Of a stretch of DNA of 64,000 nt, positions 24,683 to 33,571 are shown one piece after another. The notes under the pieces are model-generated. The model worked only from the letters and a program-made list of their open reading frames with translations. It searched no databases and had not been told where the DNA came from. The number at the start of each line of letters is the position of its first letter. Position 1 is the stretch's first letter. A program made the position numbers and the translations under genes. Source of the DNA: CAHJXF01 sp038254545 (lineage in GTDB: Bacteria > Pseudomonadota > Gammaproteobacteria > Burkholderiales > Burkholderiaceae_D); NCBI GenBank assembly GCA_038254545.1, contig JBBSGB010000001.1:1-64000 (forward strand), in the 5' to 3' direction.

Positions 24683-25219
24683 TTACTTGGTCGCGTTGAG
24701 CGCCTTCAACACCTTCTCGGTGATGTCGATGCGCGGATTCACGTAGACCGCGTCCTGGAACACGATGTCGTACTTGTCGCCTTCGGCGATCTGACGGATC
24801 ACCTTGTTGGCGCGCTCGACGACGCTCGCCAGCTCTTCGTTCTTGCGCTGGTTGATGTCTTCGTTGAACTCGCGCTGACGACGCTGAAAGTCCTTGTCGA
24901 GGTCGGCCAACTCGCGCTGCCGACGCGACCGGTCGCTCTCCGAAAGAACCGGAGAGTCCTTGTCGAACTTGTCGGCCGAGGCCTTCAGGCGATTGCCGGC
25001 ATCCTGAAGATCCTTCTGGCGCTTGGAGAACTCGGCTTCGAGCTTGGACTGTGCGGACTTGGCCGGTACCGAATCGCGCAGGATGCGATCGAGGCTGACG
25101 AAACCGATCTTGGAGCTTTCCTGTGCAGCGGCGGGTTGCATCGCGACGACGAAGGCGCACGCCGCGAGGGCCGGGACGAATCGCCGGGTGAATCGAATGT
25201 CCATCAATCGAATGTCCAT
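24683..25219 (-). CDS. skp: Periplasmic chaperone Skp (OmpH family)
   Basis: Holds unfolded outer membrane proteins in the periplasm and hands them to BamA, whose gene is directly upstream. The 178-residue protein has a signal peptide ending AMQPAAAQES, then KIGFVSLDRILRD, a long charged helical hairpin (about 60-145) that forms the jellyfish tentacles, and a C-terminal beta strand region. The start is duplicated: MDIRLMDIRFTRR comes from a 15-base tandem repeat (25191-25219), so ATG at 25219 or 25204 may be used. The first has a better-placed AAAGG. The gene lies 87 bases after bamA and 51 before lpxD. Confidence 0.93.
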   Translation of the reverse strand: MDIRLMDIRFTRRFVPALAACAFVVAMQPAAAQESSKIGFVSLDRILRDSVPAKSAQSKLEAEFSKRQKDLQDAGNRLKASADKFDKDSPVLSESDRSRRQRELADLDKDFQRRQREFNEDINQRKNEELASVVERANKVIRQIAEGDKYDIVFQDAVYVNPRIDITEKVLKALNATK

Positions 25220-25306
25220 AAAGAAAACCTTTAACTAAAAAATGATTTTGCCATGACTTCCATCGACCCGATGCACGCACTATCGTTCAGCGCTTGTTGC
25301 GAACCG

Positions 25307-27646
25307 TCAGAACTGGTTGCCAATGGTGAATTGAAGTCGTTGCAGCCGATCGTCCGGCTTGGTCTTGAAGGGGATCGCATACGACAGGCGCAAGGCGCCG
25401 ATCGGTGAGAGCCAGTTGATGCCGAAACCGGCCGAGTACCGCAGCCCGCTCGCGTTGATGCGCTGGTTTTCGCCGTAGACCGCGCCGGTGTCGAAGAACG
25501 TGAAGCCGCGGAATGCCCGGTCCTTGCCGGTTCCAGGCAAGGGGAAGAGCAATTCGACATTGCCGTTGAAGCGCTTCGCGCCGCCGATCGGGTCGCCATT
25601 GACATCTCGCGGCCCGAGCGAGCTCGTCTCGAACCCACGCACCGAACCGATACCGCCGGCATAGAAATTCTTGAACACCGGCAGCGGACGACCGCCGAAG
25701 CCGTGACCGTAATCGATCTCTCCGTTGAACGAGAGCGTGTAGCTCGGCGTGATCGGGTAGTAGTAGGTGTGCTGGTAACTCGCGCGGTAGTAACGGAGCT
25801 GGCCGGTCGGCAATGTGGTTTCGAGCGTGGCGCGCTGATAGCGACCCTTGGTTGCCGTGATGGCGCTGTCACGGCTGTCGCGCTGCCATCCGACGGTGGC
25901 GGTGACGGCGTTGGTCGACGGGCCGAACTGCGCGACGTAATTGATATACACCAGCGGGCTGGTAGCAGTCAGGTCGATGCGCGTGTGCTCGTAGCGCGTG
26001 CCGAAGAACACCGTGTCGTATTCGGTGAACGGCACGCCGAAGGTCAGGCCCGCACCGGCGGTGCGAAGCGAGAAATCGCCGAGGCTGATGGTCGAAGGAT
26101 TGGTGGTGCGATAGAAGACATCGACCGTGCGCGACACGCCGTTGTCGGTGAAATAGGGATTGGTGGTCGACAGCGCGGCGGTGCGATTCAGGCGGCTGGT
26201 GTCCAGGCGCAGCGACACGTTCTGGCCGCTTCCGAAGAGGTTGTCCTGCTGCACCGAGGTGGTGAGGATGACCTTGTCGGCCTGCGAGAAACCCGCGCCT
26301 ACGTTGAAGCTGCCGGTTGGTTTTTCGGTCACGGCGACGTTCACATCGACCTGGTCGTTGGTGCCCGAGACCTGCGGTGTCTCGACGTTGACTTCCTTGA
26401 AGTAGGCCAGGCGCTCGAGGCGTTCCTTGGACAGCTTGATCGCATCGACGTCGTACCAGCCGCCCTCGGCCTGACGCATCTCGCGGCGCACGACTTCGTC
26501 GCGCGTCTTGGTGTTGCCGTTGACGTTGATGCGCCGCACGTACACGCGGCGGCCCGGATCGACGAAGATCGTGAAGGCGACCGTGTGCGCCTCGCGATTC
26601 AGTTCGGGTGCGGCGTTGGCGTTCGCGAACGCATAGCCCAACGCGCCCAGCCGGTCCTGGATCGCCTTGGTGGACTCGGTCAGCTTCTCGCCCGAATAGG
26701 TCTCGCCGGCCTTGAGCTTGACGAGCTTCTTCAACTCTTCTTCGGTGACCAGGGCTTCGCCTGCGATTTTCACATCCGAGACGGTGTACTTCTCGCCTTC
26801 GGTGATGTTGACCGTGATGTAGATGTCCTTCTTGTCCGGCGTGATCGAAACCTGCGTCGATTCGACGTTGAATTCGAGGTAGCCGCGGTTGAGGTAATAC
26901 GAGCGCAGCGACTCGAGGTCGCCGTTGAGTTTCTGTTTGGAATACTGGTCGCTCTTGGTGTACCAGGTGAACCAGCCGGGCGTGGTCAGCGCCAGTTCCT
27001 TGATCAGGGCCTTTTCTGTAAACGCCTTGTTGCCCACGATGTGGATCTGCTTGATGGTCGCGACGTCGCCTTCGTCGATGTTGAACGTGATGTTGACGCG
27101 ATTGCGCTCCAGCGGCGTGACGGTGGTGGTCACCTGCGCGCCATACTTGCCGCGCGTCAGGTACTGGCGCTTCAACTCCTGCTCCGAGCGATCGAGTATC
27201 GACTTGTCGAAGATGGCCGTCTCGGAAAGACCGATGTCCTTCAGCGCCTTCTTCAAGACGTCCTTGTCGAACTCCTTCAAGCCAGTGAATTCGATGCTCG
27301 CGATCGCGGGCCGCTCGTCGACCACCACCACCAGCACATCCTTGTCCAGGTCGATGCGCACGTCCTTGAAGAAGCCGGTCGCATAGAGCGCCTTCAAGGC
27401 CGCGGTGGCCTTCTCGTCGGTGAAGGTCTCGCCGACCTTGACGGGCAAGTAACTGAATACCGTACCCGCATCGGTACGCTGTATGCCTTCGACGCGAATG
27501 TCGCGCACCACGAAAGGCTCGAACGCATGGGCGGCATGCGCCGATAGTGCTCCGATCAGCGCGGCCGCGATCGTCAAGGGACGCAGGTGTTGCAAGCGCG
27601 AAAAACGCGGAAACTGCGAAGGATGCGACAAAGGGGATTTCGTCAT
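25307..27646 (-). CDS. bamA: Outer membrane protein assembly factor BamA
   Basis: Central essential part of the BAM complex that folds beta-barrel proteins into the outer membrane. The 779-residue chain has a signal peptide (cleaved near AHAAHAFEP) and five POTRA repeats at about residues 45-440, the first starting VVRDIRVEGIQRTDAGTVF. A 16-strand barrel follows, with the conserved loop motif VRGFE (in AGGIGSVRGFETSSLG) and the Phe-ending last strand RLQFTIGNQF. The start used is the ATG at 27646; an upstream in-frame ATG at 27700 adds a non-homologous stretch. It lies between rseP and skp, the standard order. Confidence 0.97.
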   Translation of the reverse strand: MTKSPLSHPSQFPRFSRLQHLRPLTIAAALIGALSAHAAHAFEPFVVRDIRVEGIQRTDAGTVFSYLPVKVGETFTDEKATAALKALYATGFFKDVRIDLDKDVLVVVVDERPAIASIEFTGLKEFDKDVLKKALKDIGLSETAIFDKSILDRSEQELKRQYLTRGKYGAQVTTTVTPLERNRVNITFNIDEGDVATIKQIHIVGNKAFTEKALIKELALTTPGWFTWYTKSDQYSKQKLNGDLESLRSYYLNRGYLEFNVESTQVSITPDKKDIYITVNITEGEKYTVSDVKIAGEALVTEEELKKLVKLKAGETYSGEKLTESTKAIQDRLGALGYAFANANAAPELNREAHTVAFTIFVDPGRRVYVRRINVNGNTKTRDEVVRREMRQAEGGWYDVDAIKLSKERLERLAYFKEVNVETPQVSGTNDQVDVNVAVTEKPTGSFNVGAGFSQADKVILTTSVQQDNLFGSGQNVSLRLDTSRLNRTAALSTTNPYFTDNGVSRTVDVFYRTTNPSTISLGDFSLRTAGAGLTFGVPFTEYDTVFFGTRYEHTRIDLTATSPLVYINYVAQFGPSTNAVTATVGWQRDSRDSAITATKGRYQRATLETTLPTGQLRYYRASYQHTYYYPITPSYTLSFNGEIDYGHGFGGRPLPVFKNFYAGGIGSVRGFETSSLGPRDVNGDPIGGAKRFNGNVELLFPLPGTGKDRAFRGFTFFDTGAVYGENQRINASGLRYSAGFGINWLSPIGALRLSYAIPFKTKPDDRLQRLQFTIGNQF

Positions 27647-27737
27647 CAAGAGATGCGTGGGGCCGAAGATGGGGGAAGGGACCGACTTGCGCGTGAGCAC
27701 CGCGCGGCGCGACGGACAACATCGCAGCGTCTTCCGG

Positions 27738-29153
27738 TCACGACAGCAAGCGCACGACGTCGTTGAACAGTGCTACGACCATCAAGCCCGCGAGGAGGAA
27801 CATGCCTGCCCGCTGACTCCATTCGAGAAACCTTTCGGATGGCGGGCGCCCCCTGACAATTTCGGCGAAATAATACAGCAAATGCCCTCCATCGAGCATC
27901 GGGACCGGTAACAGATTCATCACGCCGAGGCTGATGCTGATGAAGGCCAGGAAACTGATGAAAGCCAACGGACCGAGCCGCGCGGACTGGCCCGCGTAAT
28001 CGGCGATCGTCACTGGCCCGCTGATGTTCTTGAGCGAGATCTCGCCCGACAACATCTTACCGATCATGCGGATCGAGAACACGCACAGGTCCCAGGTCTG
28101 CGAAACGCCGTGCCCGATCGCCGCGATCGGTCCGTAGCGAACCAGCACGGTCTGGATTTGCGCACCCAATTGCACGCCAATGCGACCCGATGTCTGGCTC
28201 GACCCTACGGCGCTAGGCGCAGTGTTCGAAGCAGCGCCCAACGTCGGGTTCGGCCCTGCGCCCGCAACGGCGACAGGCGTGACCGTCGTGGTGAGCATCG
28301 CCTTGTTGCGCTCGACCACGAATTGCAGCCCCTTGCCGGCTGACGCGCCGACGATGCGTTGAAGCGCGTCGACGTCGTCGATCGCCTTGCCGTCTATAGC
28401 CACGATGCGGTCGCCGCGCCTCAAGCCCGCGACCGCCGCGGGACCATGGGCATCGGCGATGTCGCGGATCGTCGGCTTGGGTCGCAAGAGCCCGAGGCCG
28501 AGCTTCTGCATGAAGTCGCTTTCGAAGTCCTTGGTCTCCAGGCCCGCGAGGTCCAGCGTCACGCTGCGACCGGCTTCGGTCGGCCGATCGACACGCCTGA
28601 CCTGCAGTGCGACCGATTCGTGATCGACTCCGCTCTTCAACAGGTGCCAACGCAGATCGACGATCGAGCGGATCGCCGCACCGTCGATGCCGGTCACTTC
28701 GAACGGCGCGTCGATACCGGCCCGTGCCAGCGCGCTGCCCGTGCCTGGTGCTGCGAACACCGCGCGCGGCTCGTCGACGCCGACCATGTTGATGCCCGCG
28801 TACAGCAGCACGGCGAGCATCAGGTTCGCGAGCGGCCCTGCGGCGACGATGGCGATGCGCTTGGCGACCGGCTGGCGATTGAACGCGCGCGGCAAGTCGC
28901 TCTCGGCAATCGCGCCCTGGGTTTCGCGCTCGTCAAGCATCGCAACATAACCGCCGAAGGGAATGGCCGAAAGCACCCACTCGGTCTGGTCGCGCCCGCG
29001 CACCCACTTCAACAAGGGACGCCCGAAGCCCACCGAGAAGCGCAGCACCTTCACGCCGCATAGCCGCGCGACTACGTAGTGGCCGAGTTCGTGAAACACG
29101 ATCAGCGGTCCGAGCGCTGCAAAGAATGCGGCGATGGTCCAGACGAAATTCAT
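27738..29153 (-). CDS. rseP: Site-2 zinc metalloprotease RseP
   Basis: Inner membrane protease that cuts anti-sigma factors and leftover signal peptides within the membrane. The 471-residue protein has the zinc motif HELGH at residues 21-25 in the first helix. Two PDZ domains follow in the periplasmic region (about 115-340), then the second metal ligand motif VPMLDGGHLLYYFAEI in the third helix. A Gly/Ala/Pro-rich linker (AGAGPNPTLGAAS region) is inserted in the second PDZ area, longer than in E. coli. The ATG overlaps the dxr stop by four bases (ATGA). Confidence 0.96.
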   Translation of the reverse strand: MNFVWTIAAFFAALGPLIVFHELGHYVVARLCGVKVLRFSVGFGRPLLKWVRGRDQTEWVLSAIPFGGYVAMLDERETQGAIAESDLPRAFNRQPVAKRIAIVAAGPLANLMLAVLLYAGINMVGVDEPRAVFAAPGTGSALARAGIDAPFEVTGIDGAAIRSIVDLRWHLLKSGVDHESVALQVRRVDRPTEAGRSVTLDLAGLETKDFESDFMQKLGLGLLRPKPTIRDIADAHGPAAVAGLRRGDRIVAIDGKAIDDVDALQRIVGASAGKGLQFVVERNKAMLTTTVTPVAVAGAGPNPTLGAASNTAPSAVGSSQTSGRIGVQLGAQIQTVLVRYGPIAAIGHGVSQTWDLCVFSIRMIGKMLSGEISLKNISGPVTIADYAGQSARLGPLAFISFLAFISISLGVMNLLPVPMLDGGHLLYYFAEIVRGRPPSERFLEWSQRAGMFLLAGLMVVALFNDVVRLLS

Positions 29154-30439
29154 CGATTCGTTCCCAGTCCTGGTGAGTTGCCGGCCACGCTCTTGCGGCC
29201 CACGAGATCGCGTGCCATCGTGCGTGCCCTAGCGTCGATCTCGAAGACGCTTTCGAGCGATTGCATCGCTTGCGATGGCAGCGCGCTCAATACCCCATCG
29301 ACAACCGCGGCGATCTCGGTAAAGCGGATGCGCTGATCGAGAAACGCCTCAACCGCGATTTCGTTGGCCGCGTTGAGGATGGCCGGCGCGCTTCCCCCAG
29401 AGGCAAGTGCATGGTATGCGAGATCGATGCACGGAAAACGAGTGAGATCGGGCTTCTCGAAGTCGAGCCGCGCGATCGTGGTCAGGTCGAGCGAGCGCAC
29501 ACCCGATGCGATGCGCTCGGGCCACGCGAGCGCGTGCGCGATCGGCGTGCGCATGTCGGGGTTGCCCATTTGCGCGAGTACCGAGCCATCGACATATTCG
29601 ACCATCGAATGCACCACGCTTTGCGGATGGATCACGATGGCGATGCGGTCGGGCGAGAGGCCGAAGAGCCAGCGCGCCTCGATCACTTCGAGCCCCTTGT
29701 TCATCATCGTCGCCGAGTCCACCGAGATCTTGCGTCCCATCGCCCAGTTCGGATGGGCACAGGCCTGGTCCGGCGTGACGCCTGCCATCTGTTCGAGCGG
29801 CATGGTGCGAAACGGTCCGCCCGATGCGGTCAGCACGATGCGCGCGATGCCACGATGCTCGTGCCCATCGTGGGTGGCCATCGGCAGGCATTGAAAGATC
29901 GCGTTGTGTTCGCTGTCGATCGGCAACAGCGTGGCGCCGGCGGCGGCGATCGCGTCGATGAACAAGGGGCCGGCCATCACCAGCGCCTCCTTGTTGGCGA
30001 GCAGCACGCGCCGACCGGCACGCGCGGCCGCCATCGCGGCCGGCAAGCCCGCCGCGCCCACGATCGCCGCCATCACGACATCGGCTTCGCGCGCGACTTC
30101 GCACAAGGCTTCCGGGCCGTGGTCGATCTGGATGGCGCGATGGCCGCTCCCCTTCAACGCATCGTCGAGAATTTTCGCATCGTCGGCGTTGGCGACGACC
30201 GCACGCGTCGGCCCGCATTGCCTGCATTGCTCGGCCAGCTCAGCGATGCGCGTGTGACCCGTCAATGCGTGAACGCGATAGCGGTCGGGGTGGCGCGCGA
30301 CGACGTCGAGCGTGCTCACGCCTATCGAGCCGGTCGAGCCCAGGATCGTGATCGATCGGATGCCGGTCGATGGAAGGCCGCGGGGATCGCGTTCAGGATC
30401 TCGCTCGCGGTCGCGCTTTGATTCGATCAGCGCGTTCAT
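29150..30439 (-). CDS. dxr: 1-deoxy-D-xylulose 5-phosphate reductoisomerase
   Basis: Makes 2-C-methylerythritol 4-phosphate with NADPH, the committed step of non-mevalonate isoprenoid synthesis. The 429-residue chain has the NADPH fold ITILGSTGSIGVSTLDVVAR, the metal and substrate site LPIDSEHNAIFQCL, and SVDSATMMNKGLEVIEARWL. The first 27 residues are an unusual Arg/Asp/Glu-rich extension (RDRERDPERDP) absent from most relatives; a GTG or ATG nearer residue 28 was not found, so it may be real. It sits four bases after cdsA and overlaps rseP. The product feeds undecaprenyl phosphate made by UppS from this same cluster. Confidence 0.96.
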   Translation of the reverse strand: MNALIESKRDRERDPERDPRGLPSTGIRSITILGSTGSIGVSTLDVVARHPDRYRVHALTGHTRIAELAEQCRQCGPTRAVVANADDAKILDDALKGSGHRAIQIDHGPEALCEVAREADVVMAAIVGAAGLPAAMAAARAGRRVLLANKEALVMAGPLFIDAIAAAGATLLPIDSEHNAIFQCLPMATHDGHEHRGIARIVLTASGGPFRTMPLEQMAGVTPDQACAHPNWAMGRKISVDSATMMNKGLEVIEARWLFGLSPDRIAIVIHPQSVVHSMVEYVDGSVLAQMGNPDMRTPIAHALAWPERIASGVRSLDLTTIARLDFEKPDLTRFPCIDLAYHALASGGSAPAILNAANEIAVEAFLDQRIRFTEIAAVVDGVLSALPSQAMQSLESVFEIDARARTMARDLVGRKSVAGNSPGLGTNR

Positions 30440-30443
30440 GTCG

Positions 30444-31271
30444 TCACGCGACCAGGCTGATCAACACGGCGACCGGCACGATGGGAAGCAAGGCATCGAC
30501 GCGATCGAAGACGCCGCCGTGCCCCGGCAACGAACGACCGCTGTCCTTCACGCCGTGCTGACGCTTCAATTGCGACTCGAACAAGTCGCCGACGACGCTC
30601 AGGACAACCAGTAGCAGCGTCACGGCAATCACCGCCAGCGATGGCCAGCGCTGCCCGAGCACGGCGAAGAAGCTCTCCGACAACTGCGGAAGTTCGAGCG
30701 CGATCACGGCAAGCACCGTCGCCGCGATCGCACCGCCGATCGCGCCCGCCCAGGTCTTGCCGGGACTGATCGCGGGGGCAAGCTTCCTCTTGCCGAACGC
30801 GCGGCCGGCGAAATACGCGGCGATGTCGGCAGCCCAGACGATCGCGAGGATCGAGACCAGGAACACCAGCCCGCTCCGATATGCGGCGACCAGCGCGAAC
30901 CAGCAGGCGGCAGGCAACAACAGCGCGAGCCCGGCATAAGGCAGTCGCCAGCGATCGGACGACGGGAATCCGCCCGAGATGAACAGACCGATTGCAAGCG
31001 CGACCCAGATCGCTGCGGTTGCGATCCACACGATCATCGCGACGCGTGCTGCATAGGCGCTTGCATCGATCAGGAAAAGCACGAACATCATCAGCCCCGC
31101 AGTGACGATGGTGGTGGTTCGTGACAGTCCGAGCAGCGACAACCATTCGGCGATCACCGCGCCGACCAGCAGCAACGCGAACCAGGGGAAGCCCCAAGGC
31201 CGCGCGACGGTCAGGACCAGTGCGAGCAACCCCAGCAACACCAGGGCCGTGATGATGCGTTGCTTCAGCAT
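30444..31271 (-). CDS. cdsA: Phosphatidate cytidylyltransferase
   Basis: Makes CDP-diacylglycerol from phosphatidate and CTP, the branch point of phospholipid synthesis, in the inner membrane. The 275-residue protein has about seven to eight hydrophobic helices. It carries the C-terminal family signature SVVGDLFESQLKRQHGVKD followed by PGHGGVFDRVDALL, with the metal-binding Asp residues. It lies between uppS (76 bases upstream) and dxr (four bases downstream) in the conserved run. Confidence 0.95.
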   Translation of the reverse strand: MLKQRIITALVLLGLLALVLTVARPWGFPWFALLLVGAVIAEWLSLLGLSRTTTIVTAGLMMFVLFLIDASAYAARVAMIVWIATAAIWVALAIGLFISGGFPSSDRWRLPYAGLALLLPAACWFALVAAYRSGLVFLVSILAIVWAADIAAYFAGRAFGKRKLAPAISPGKTWAGAIGGAIAATVLAVIALELPQLSESFFAVLGQRWPSLAVIAVTLLLVVLSVVGDLFESQLKRQHGVKDSGRSLPGHGGVFDRVDALLPIVPVAVLISLVA

Positions 31272-31347
31272 GCTCGGCGCATTGATCGGCTGAATGATCG
31301 GCGGCGATTCGTCGCGCGGATTTTCACGCGCTTGCTCGTGCGCTTGT

Positions 31348-32106
31348 TCACGCGCTCAACTGGTCGCTGGTGCGCCCGAAGCGTCGTTCGCGCGTGCGGT
31401 ACGAAGCGATGGCCAGGTCGAGCTCCTTCGCGTCGAAGTTGGGCCAGTAGACGTCGGTGAAATAAAGCTCGGTATAGGCGAGTTGCCAGAGAAGAAAATT
31501 GCTGATGCGCTGTTCGCCGCCGGTTCGTATGAACAGATCCGGTTCGGGCAGGTCGTGCATCGCGAGATGGGGCGCGAAGTTTTCTTCGTCGATTCGCGAA
31601 GGGTCACCGGCGAGTTCCGGCCGGGCTAGAAGCAGCTTGCGAATCGCCATCAGGATGTCGGCTCGGCCGCCGTAGTTCGCCGCAATCGTCAGCGTGAGCT
31701 TGTCGTTGTCGAGAGTTTTCTGTCGCGCAGATTCGATCAACTCGCGCAGGCGCGGCTCGAAGCGATCGAGGTCGCCGATCACGCACAGCCGGATGCCGTT
31801 CGCATGCAGGCGCGCGACCTGTCGTTCGAGCGTGCCGATGAACAGGCGCATCAGCAGTGACACTTCGTCGGCCGGACGCCGCCAGTTCTCGGAACTGAAT
31901 GCAAACAGCGTCAGGTGCGTGATGCCGCGCACGATGCAGGCCTCGACGATCTCTTCGACCCGATCGACGCCCTTCGAATGCCCGGCCGCGCGCGGCAGAT
32001 GCCGCGAGGTCGCCCAGCGGCCGTTGCCGTCCATGATGATGGCCACGTGGCGCGGAACGTCACCGGTGACCGGTATGGTCTGCGTGGAGCTGGCGCGCTG
32101 TTTCAT
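31348..32106 (-). CDS. uppS: Undecaprenyl diphosphate synthase
   Basis: Extends farnesyl diphosphate with eight isoprene units in cis to give the C55 lipid carrier for peptidoglycan and LPS. The protein of about 252 residues has HVAIIMDGNGRWATSRHLPR with the catalytic Asp, FAFSSENWRRP, and the C-terminal DLFIRTGGEQRISNFLLWQL followed by ELYFTDVYWPNF. I use the ATG at 32106; a TTG at 32130 is in frame but no better supported by a ribosome site. The 3' end lies in a run of three 12-base near-repeats (31323-31358). frr is 49 bases upstream, cdsA 76 downstream. Confidence 0.95.
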   Translation of the reverse strand: MKQRASSTQTIPVTGDVPRHVAIIMDGNGRWATSRHLPRAAGHSKGVDRVEEIVEACIVRGITHLTLFAFSSENWRRPADEVSLLMRLFIGTLERQVARLHANGIRLCVIGDLDRFEPRLRELIESARQKTLDNDKLTLTIAANYGGRADILMAIRKLLLARPELAGDPSRIDEENFAPHLAMHDLPEPDLFIRTGGEQRISNFLLWQLAYTELYFTDVYWPNFDAKELDLAIASYRTRERRFGRTSDQLSA

Positions 32107-32155
32107 TGCGAGGGAGCGATTTGGGAGCAATGCGGGTGAGCAATTCGGCGCGAGC

Positions 32156-32716
32156 TCAAACCGTCATGATCTCCGCTTCCTTCTGCGCGACCATCTTGTC
32201 GATCTCGGCGATGCTGCGATCGGTCAGTTTCTGCACGTCGTCCTGCGCACGACGCTCGTCGTCCTCGGAAAGCTCCTTGGCCTTGAGGGTTTCCTTCAAT
32301 TGATTGTTGGCGTCGCGGCGCAGGTTGCGGATCGCGATCTTGGCATCCTCGCCCTCGCTCTTGACGACCTTGGTGAGTTCACGACGACGCTCTTCGGTGA
32401 GCGCGGGCATCGGCACACGGATCATGTCGCCGCTGGTCGCGGGATTGAGCCCCAGATCGGCCTCGCGTATCGCCTTCTCCACCACTTGCACCATCTTCTT
32501 TTCCCAAGGCTGCACGCCGATGGTCCGTGAATCAACCAGCGTCACGTTCGCGACCTGGCTCAATGCAGTGGGCGAGCCGTAATAGTCGACGTGAATGTGA
32601 TCGAGCAAGCCGGTATGGGCGCGCCCCGTGCGAACCTTGGCCAGGTCGGTCTTCAAGGTCTCGAGTGACTTCTGCATCTTCTGCTCGACGTTGTTCTTGA
32701 TGTCGGCAATCGCCAT
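32156..32716 (-). CDS. frr: Ribosome recycling factor
   Basis: Together with EF-G splits the ribosome after termination. The 186-residue chain starts MAIADIKNNVEQKMQKSLET, forms a three-helix bundle with an inserted beta domain, and has the signatures VRTGRAHTGLLDHIHVDYYG and the conserved PxLTEERRRELTKVVK. The ATG at 32716 has AGGA eight bases upstream and is preferred over 32722. It follows pyrH by 40 bases, as in most bacteria. Confidence 0.97.
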   Translation of the reverse strand: MAIADIKNNVEQKMQKSLETLKTDLAKVRTGRAHTGLLDHIHVDYYGSPTALSQVANVTLVDSRTIGVQPWEKKMVQVVEKAIREADLGLNPATSGDMIRVPMPALTEERRRELTKVVKSEGEDAKIAIRNLRRDANNQLKETLKAKELSEDDERRAQDDVQKLTDRSIAEIDKMVAQKEAEIMTV

Positions 32717-32756
32717 GAGCATTTCCTGTGCGTTTTTGTTTCGTTTTCGTTGTCAG

Positions 32757-33470
32757 CTAAACGTGAACCAGCGTTCCCTCGTCGGCGCCTTCGCATACGC
32801 GCATCAACGCGCCCGGCTTGACGATCGAGAACACCTTGATCGGCAGCTTCTGATCGCGGCACAGCGCGAACGCGGTTGCATCCATCACCTGCAGATGCCT
32901 GCCGATCGCCTCGTCGAAGCTGATGGTCGCGTACCGCGTCGCGGTCTTGTCCTTGTTGGGATCGGCGCTGTAGACCCCATCGACCTTGGTCGCCTTCAAC
33001 ACGATCTCGGCGCCGATCTCGGCGCCCCGCAAGGCAGCGGCAGTATCGGTCGTGAAGAACGGGTTGCCGGTGCCGGCCGCGAAGATCACCACCCTGCCTT
33101 CTTCCAGGTGGCGCATCGCCTTGGGTCGGATATAGGGTTCGACCACCTGATCCATCCGCAGCGCCGAGAGCACGCGCGCCGAGACGCCTGCCCGCATCAA
33201 CGCGTCCTGCAATGCGAGCGCGTTCATCATCGTCGCGAGCATGCCCATGTAATCGGCGGTTGCCCGATCCATTCCGGTAGCGCCGAGCGCGACCCCGCGA
33301 AAGATGTTGCCGCCGCCGATCACGATCGCCAGTTCGACGCCGCACTTCACGACCTCCGCGATATCGGCCACCATCTTCTCGATGGTCGAGCGATTGATGC
33401 CGAACGAATCGTCACCCATCAAAGCCTCGCCAGAGAGCTTCAGCAACACCCGCTTGTAGGCCAATGCCAT
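32757..33470 (-). CDS. pyrH: UMP kinase
   Basis: Phosphorylates UMP to UDP in pyrimidine synthesis; the bacterial enzyme is a hexameric amino-acid-kinase-fold protein regulated by UTP and GTP. The 237-residue chain starts MALAYKRVLLKLSGEALMGD. It has the nucleotide site AIVIGGGNIFRGVALGATGM, the UMP site FAAGTGNPFFTTDTAAALRG and the ATP-site segment KATKVDGVYSADPNKD. It lies 101 bases after tsf and 40 before frr. Confidence 0.97.
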   Translation of the reverse strand: MALAYKRVLLKLSGEALMGDDSFGINRSTIEKMVADIAEVVKCGVELAIVIGGGNIFRGVALGATGMDRATADYMGMLATMMNALALQDALMRAGVSARVLSALRMDQVVEPYIRPKAMRHLEEGRVVIFAAGTGNPFFTTDTAAALRGAEIGAEIVLKATKVDGVYSADPNKDKTATRYATISFDEAIGRHLQVMDATAFALCRDQKLPIKVFSIVKPGALMRVCEGADEGTLVHV

Positions 33471-33571
33471 CTCGCGTCATTCCTCAGTGTTCGCGTGCTT
33501 GTTCGCATCGCCACTCACGTGGCCGCCGGCCTCGCGCAAAGGCCGCATTATCGTTGATTTCACCAGCACGA

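Noticed and set aside
31323..31358. CRISPR-like short repeats
   Set aside because: Only three imperfect adjacent 12-base units without spacers; no array or cas gene anywhere in the window.
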